From: JBEKCP01 sp050014815
Lineage (GTDB): Bacteria; Planctomycetota; Planctomycetia; Pirellulales; Thermoguttaceae
Direction of reading: 5' to 3'
DNA: 10,055 bases
NCBI GenBank assembly: GCA_050014815.1
Contig: JBEKCP010000155.1
Location: 1 to 10,055, forward strand
This document shows, piece by piece, positions 8,033 to 10,055 of this stretch. The first letter of the stretch is position 1, and the number at the start of each line of letters is the position of its first letter. The notes under the pieces were generated by a model. That model searched no databases. It worked only from the letters and a program-made list of their open reading frames with translations, and was not told the DNA's origin. A program made the position numbers and the translations under genes.

Positions 8033-8704
8033 ATGTCGATCATGGAAATCAAAGTCGCCCTCGTCGAAGACAACCTCCCGCTCGCCACCGAATTGGAGAA
8101 ATGGATTGGGGGCACCAAAGGCTTCAATTGTGTCGGCGTTCATCCCTCCGCTGAAAGCGCCCTCAAGTCCCTCCCGGCCGCGCGGCCCGACGTGCTGCTC
8201 GTGGACCTCCGGCTGCCCGGCATGAGCGGAGTGCAACTTATTCAGAAACTGAAGGCCCTCTGTCCCGACGTCCAATGCCTCGTGCTCACCATGTATGCCG
8301 AGAGCGATTTGATCTTCGAGGCGCTCAAAGCAGGCGCCTGCGGGTACCTGCTCAAGCGCACCGAACCCTCTGAAATCGCGGAGGCCATCCGCCAGGTTCA
8401 TGCGGGCGGCTCCGTCATGACCCCGCGCATCGCCCGTCGTGTTCTCGAGATGTTCGCCCACCCGCCTCCGACCCGGACGTTTCCCTCGGAACAACATCGC
8501 CTGACCGACCGGGAACGCGACGTGCTCCAATGCATGGTGGAAGGCCAAGCCCGCAAACAAGTGGCGGACAGCCTCGGCATCAACGCTCACACGCTGGATT
8601 ATGTCATCCGTTGCATCTACCGCAAACTGCACGTCAACTGCCTCGCCGCCGCCGTCTCCACCGCAATCCGCGAAGGGATCGTTTCCCGGCCAAGCTTGCC
8701 ATAA
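8033..8704 (+). CDS. NarL/LuxR-family response regulator
   Basis: This 223-residue DNA-binding response regulator is the partner of the kinase that ends four bases upstream, and the pair is almost certainly co-transcribed. The receiver domain (residues ~5-125) has the acidic pair Glu12-Asp13 (VALVEDN), phospho-acceptor Asp58 (LLVDLRLPG), Thr86 (LVLTMYAES) and Lys108 (GYLLKRT), so all phosphorylation residues are present. A LuxR-type helix-turn-helix occupies ~157-215 (LTDRERDVLQCMVEG, then QVADSLGINAHTLDYVIR, IYRKLHV). The recognition-helix region reads HTLDYVIR instead of the common TVKxH pattern, which may reflect a particular operator preference. ATG at 8033 is chosen for its tight spacing; ATG at 8042 (MEIKVALVEDN) is equally plausible and loses three residues. 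Likely targets are its own operon and the divergent hydrolase gene (inference from context). No terminator is visible before the mobile element that begins eight bases after the stop. Confidence 0.95.
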   Translation: MSIMEIKVALVEDNLPLATELEKWIGGTKGFNCVGVHPSAESALKSLPAARPDVLLVDLRLPGMSGVQLIQKLKALCPDVQCLVLTMYAESDLIFEALKAGACGYLLKRTEPSEIAEAIRQVHAGGSVMTPRIARRVLEMFAHPPPTRTFPSEQHRLTDRERDVLQCMVEGQARKQVADSLGINAHTLDYVIRCIYRKLHVNCLAAAVSTAIREGIVSRPSLP

Positions 8705-8711
8705 AAGTAAA

Positions 8712-8729
8712 AGGGTCACGGAATTCGTA
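8712..8729 (+). repeat. Left REP-like end of the transposase element
   Basis: It reads AGGGTCA, CGGAATT, CGTA going inward. An ACG-GAATT-CGT mini-palindrome sits inside it. It lies between the response regulator stop (8704) and the transposase stop (8733-8735). Confidence 0.45.
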
Positions 8730-8732
8730 CAT

Positions 8733-9765
8733 TCATACCTCCACCTCTCCATTATGGTTTTCATAGACCTGCTCCAGTCGCCTTTTCAGCCGCTCCAATT
8801 CCGGCTGCCCCGCACGCTTCACCCGGCCAATGGCCTGCGTCACTCGCGATTCGTCTCCCATCCCCAGCCGCTCGCTCACCCACCGCCGCCGCGCCGTGGT
8901 GTGCTGGCACAACCACCACGCCAAAACCTCCTTGTCCCATGCTCCCTTCCTCGTCTCGGCCAGTTGCCCTTCTGTCAGTTCCAGCGCCGCCAACCCGCGC
9001 GTCAGCAACCGCTCGGCTTCCGCCTCACCGTGCGCCCGCTTGGCTTCCCCGCTATAGGACCCGCTTCGCCCCTGACGCAACGGCTGCTCCACCAACGCCA
9101 ACATCCGCTCCTTGAATTCCGTCCCGCCCACATACCAGCCCCGCCGAACCGCCTTCCACTCCTCCGCCAGTTCTTTCCGGCCCCGCTTTAGCCCCAACTC
9201 CAGCACCCGCCCTTCAATGTATGCCTCGTAGCCCTTGCGCCCTTCAGGTGGCAGCCCCAGGTTCCCCAGCACTCGCTCAGTCACAAACCACCCGGGCCGC
9301 GCTTCCCCGGCCCTCACATACCAGGGGTAACTGCTCCACCGGTAGCAGGCCAAACCCTCCTCCCCCACCCGGATCAACCCGGCCCGCGCTGGATTCAGAT
9401 GAACATATGTGCTCACCACCCCAAAGTAATCGCCCGCCTCCGGCTCCACCACCACCGCCTTGTAGCGGCCCTGGAACAGATGGCCGAATATCTCGTGCCG
9501 CGAATTGTAGCGTTGGGTGTAAGTGCCTTGCAACCATTTCATCCCCGCCACCAGATTGGCTTCGGGCGTCTCCAACAGCAGGTGATAATGGTTGTTCATC
9601 ATCACCCAGGTATGGATGCGCCAACCGGTCTTCTCACACGCTTGGCCCAGCGTTTCCAGCCACAGCTTGCGGTCACGCTCGTCGGCGTATATCCCGCCCC
9701 TGGTTGCCGCGCGCCATCACATGGTAAGCGGCTCCGGCATACTCGATGCGGATCTTGCGTGCCAT
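8733..9765 (-). pseudogene. REP-associated tyrosine (Y1) transposase, frameshifted
   Basis: This is a HUH/Y1 single-strand transposase of the RAYT type, split over two frames. The N-terminus starts at ATG 9765 (MARKIRIEYAGAAYHVMARG, then NQGRD) and runs to a TGA after a GATATACG stretch near 9688-9693. The body continues in another frame: DERDRKLWLETLGQACEKTG, then WVMMNNHYHLLLETPEANL. Restoring two bases (GATATA-TA-CGCC) gives GRDIYADERDRKLW, which matches the family spacing GN-x4-I-[FY]-x-D-[DE], so a 2-base deletion is the simplest explanation. The HUH motif is His-Tyr-His at 9590-9582. The likely catalytic Tyr is at 9407-9405 in STYVHLNPARAGL. The C-terminal ~75 residues (DKEVLAWWLCQHTTARRRW, then GMGDESRVTQAIGRV) resemble the DnaA C-terminal helix-turn-helix fused to some RAYTs. 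Apart from the shift the frame is intact, so inactivation is recent, or the shift is a sequencing error or a recoding site. Confidence 0.85.
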
Positions 9766-9808
9766 CGGGGGTAATCCTGGCCCCAGATCACCAACCTGTC
9801 AACCCAGA

Positions 9809-9958
9809 CTACGGCTTTCCGGGACTGACCCTGCTATGCACCCCAAGTTCGATCATGCGGAAAGCCGCGCGGCTGGCGCCCTTCGCCTGGCCTTCCGCCG
9901 CCGCCACCACCGCGATCAGGTCCAAGAGCCCCCGCGTGTAGCCGCCCGCCGGTCGCAT
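9809..9958 (-). CDS. Short unidentified ORF whose 3' end runs into the mobile element
   Basis: The frame encodes 49 residues from ATG 9958 (MRPAGGYTRGLLDLIAVVAA, an Ala-rich helical middle, then RAAFRMIELGVH). The last residues (RVSPGKP) and the TAG stop are encoded by the right REP-like end of the transposase element. The original 3' end of the gene was therefore probably replaced. An ATG at 10003 in the same frame is an alternative start. I do not recognise the family, and there is no signal peptide or clear motif. It may be a fragment of an older gene broken by the insertion. Whether it is expressed is uncertain. Confidence 0.3.
   Translation of the reverse strand: MRPAGGYTRGLLDLIAVVAAAEGQAKGASRAAFRMIELGVHSRVSPGKP
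9810..9832 (-). repeat. Right REP-like end of the transposase element
   Basis: Read inward on the minus strand it gives AGGGTCA, GTCC, CGGAA, AGC, CGTA, resembling the left end at 8712-8729 in opposite orientation. GGGTCAGTCCC is itself an imperfect palindrome, as is typical of REP-like sequences. It lies 44 bases upstream of the transposase start codon. Confidence 0.45.
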
Positions 9959-10053
9959 CAAGTGCATAGCTCCCCCACCCACGTCATCAGCTCCTGCACC
10001 CATTGGTCAAACCGCACCGGGGCGCGGCGTGTCCGATGGGGCCAATCTCCGGT
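9958..10053 (-). CDS. Unidentified C-terminal fragment entering from the window edge
   Basis: This is the last 31 codons of a minus-strand reading frame open to the window edge (TGDWPHRTRRAPVRFDQWVQ, then ELMTWVGELCT). Its TGA overlaps the next ATG by one base (TGATG), the usual sign of translational coupling. The alternative is a single gene split by a frameshift at this point. The aromatic- and charge-balanced composition looks protein-like, but the fragment is too short to name. Confidence 0.3.
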   Translation of the reverse strand, partial: TGDWPHRTRRAPVRFDQWVQELMTWVGELCT

Positions 10054-10055
10054 TT

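Larger units (their letters stand above)
8712..9832. mobile_element. RAYT/REP-type element with related inverted ends
   Basis: The segment is defined by two outward limits that both begin AGGGTCA when read inward, at 8712 (+) and 9832 (-), and by the Y1 transposase gene between them. The ends share AGGGTCA, then CGGAA, then CGTA, with a short extra stretch in the right copy. Y1 transposases of the REP-associated group act on short, often imperfectly palindromic end sequences without true terminal inverted repeats or target duplications, which fits. The exact boundaries are an inference from these two matches only. Confidence 0.5.

Noticed and set aside
9221..9941. Plus-strand frames across the transposase and its upstream flank (9221-9727, 9399-9941)
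   Set aside because: Proline-rich shadows of the transposase and of the frameshifted segment, with no supporting motif.
1..10055. CRISPR array, tRNA, rRNA or riboswitch
   Set aside because: No regularly spaced repeats, cloverleaf-like segments or recognisable RNA motifs were seen on either strand.

Overview
The window is GC-rich, densely coded bacterial DNA. It probably comes from Verrucomicrobiota, in the Pedosphaera/Limisphaera-like lineages. The grounds are large secreted proteins built from PATR-type beta-strand repeats that end in a short F-[YF]-R-L-x-x-P tail, many T-N-rich ("AGTNY", "ATNYYR") beta-sandwich segments, weak Shine-Dalgarno sequences, and a Y1 (REP-associated) transposase with a DnaA-C-like tail. 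The assignment rests on recognised family style, not on a marker gene.

Layout. Positions 3-1496 (+) are the 3' end of a secreted beta-strand-repeat protein whose start lies outside the window. A perfect 10-bp-stem hairpin at 1513-1544 separates it from a convergent 1337-codon gene (5655-1642, -). That gene encodes a secreted PF10091 'glycoamylase'-family glycoside hydrolase, followed by Fn3/Ig-like modules and a beta-strand-repeat region. The last ~400 residues of the two convergent proteins are paralogous, so the DNA forms a diverged inverted duplication. A ~100-bp divergent intergenic region (5656-5757) carries an inverted repeat. On the other side are a NarL-type sensor histidine kinase (5758-8028, +) and, four bases later, its LuxR/NarL response regulator (8033-8704, +). 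The kinase has two galactose-binding-like (discoidin) domains and a Y_Y_Y domain outside the membrane.

Immediately after the regulator lies a REP-associated tyrosine transposase (9765-8733, -). It is broken by an apparent 2-base deletion and bracketed by related inverted ends at 8712-8729 and 9810-9832. The right end of this element supplies the stop codon of a short minus-strand reading frame entering from the window edge (9809-9958). A second unidentified minus-strand reading frame (9958-10053) runs into the edge.

Working picture (inference): the two-component system senses an extracytoplasmic ligand, plausibly a glycan, through its lectin-like domains. It may control the divergent secreted glucan-active enzyme and possibly its convergent beta-repeat neighbour. 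The transposase element is a later arrival that displaced whatever lay 3' of the regulator.
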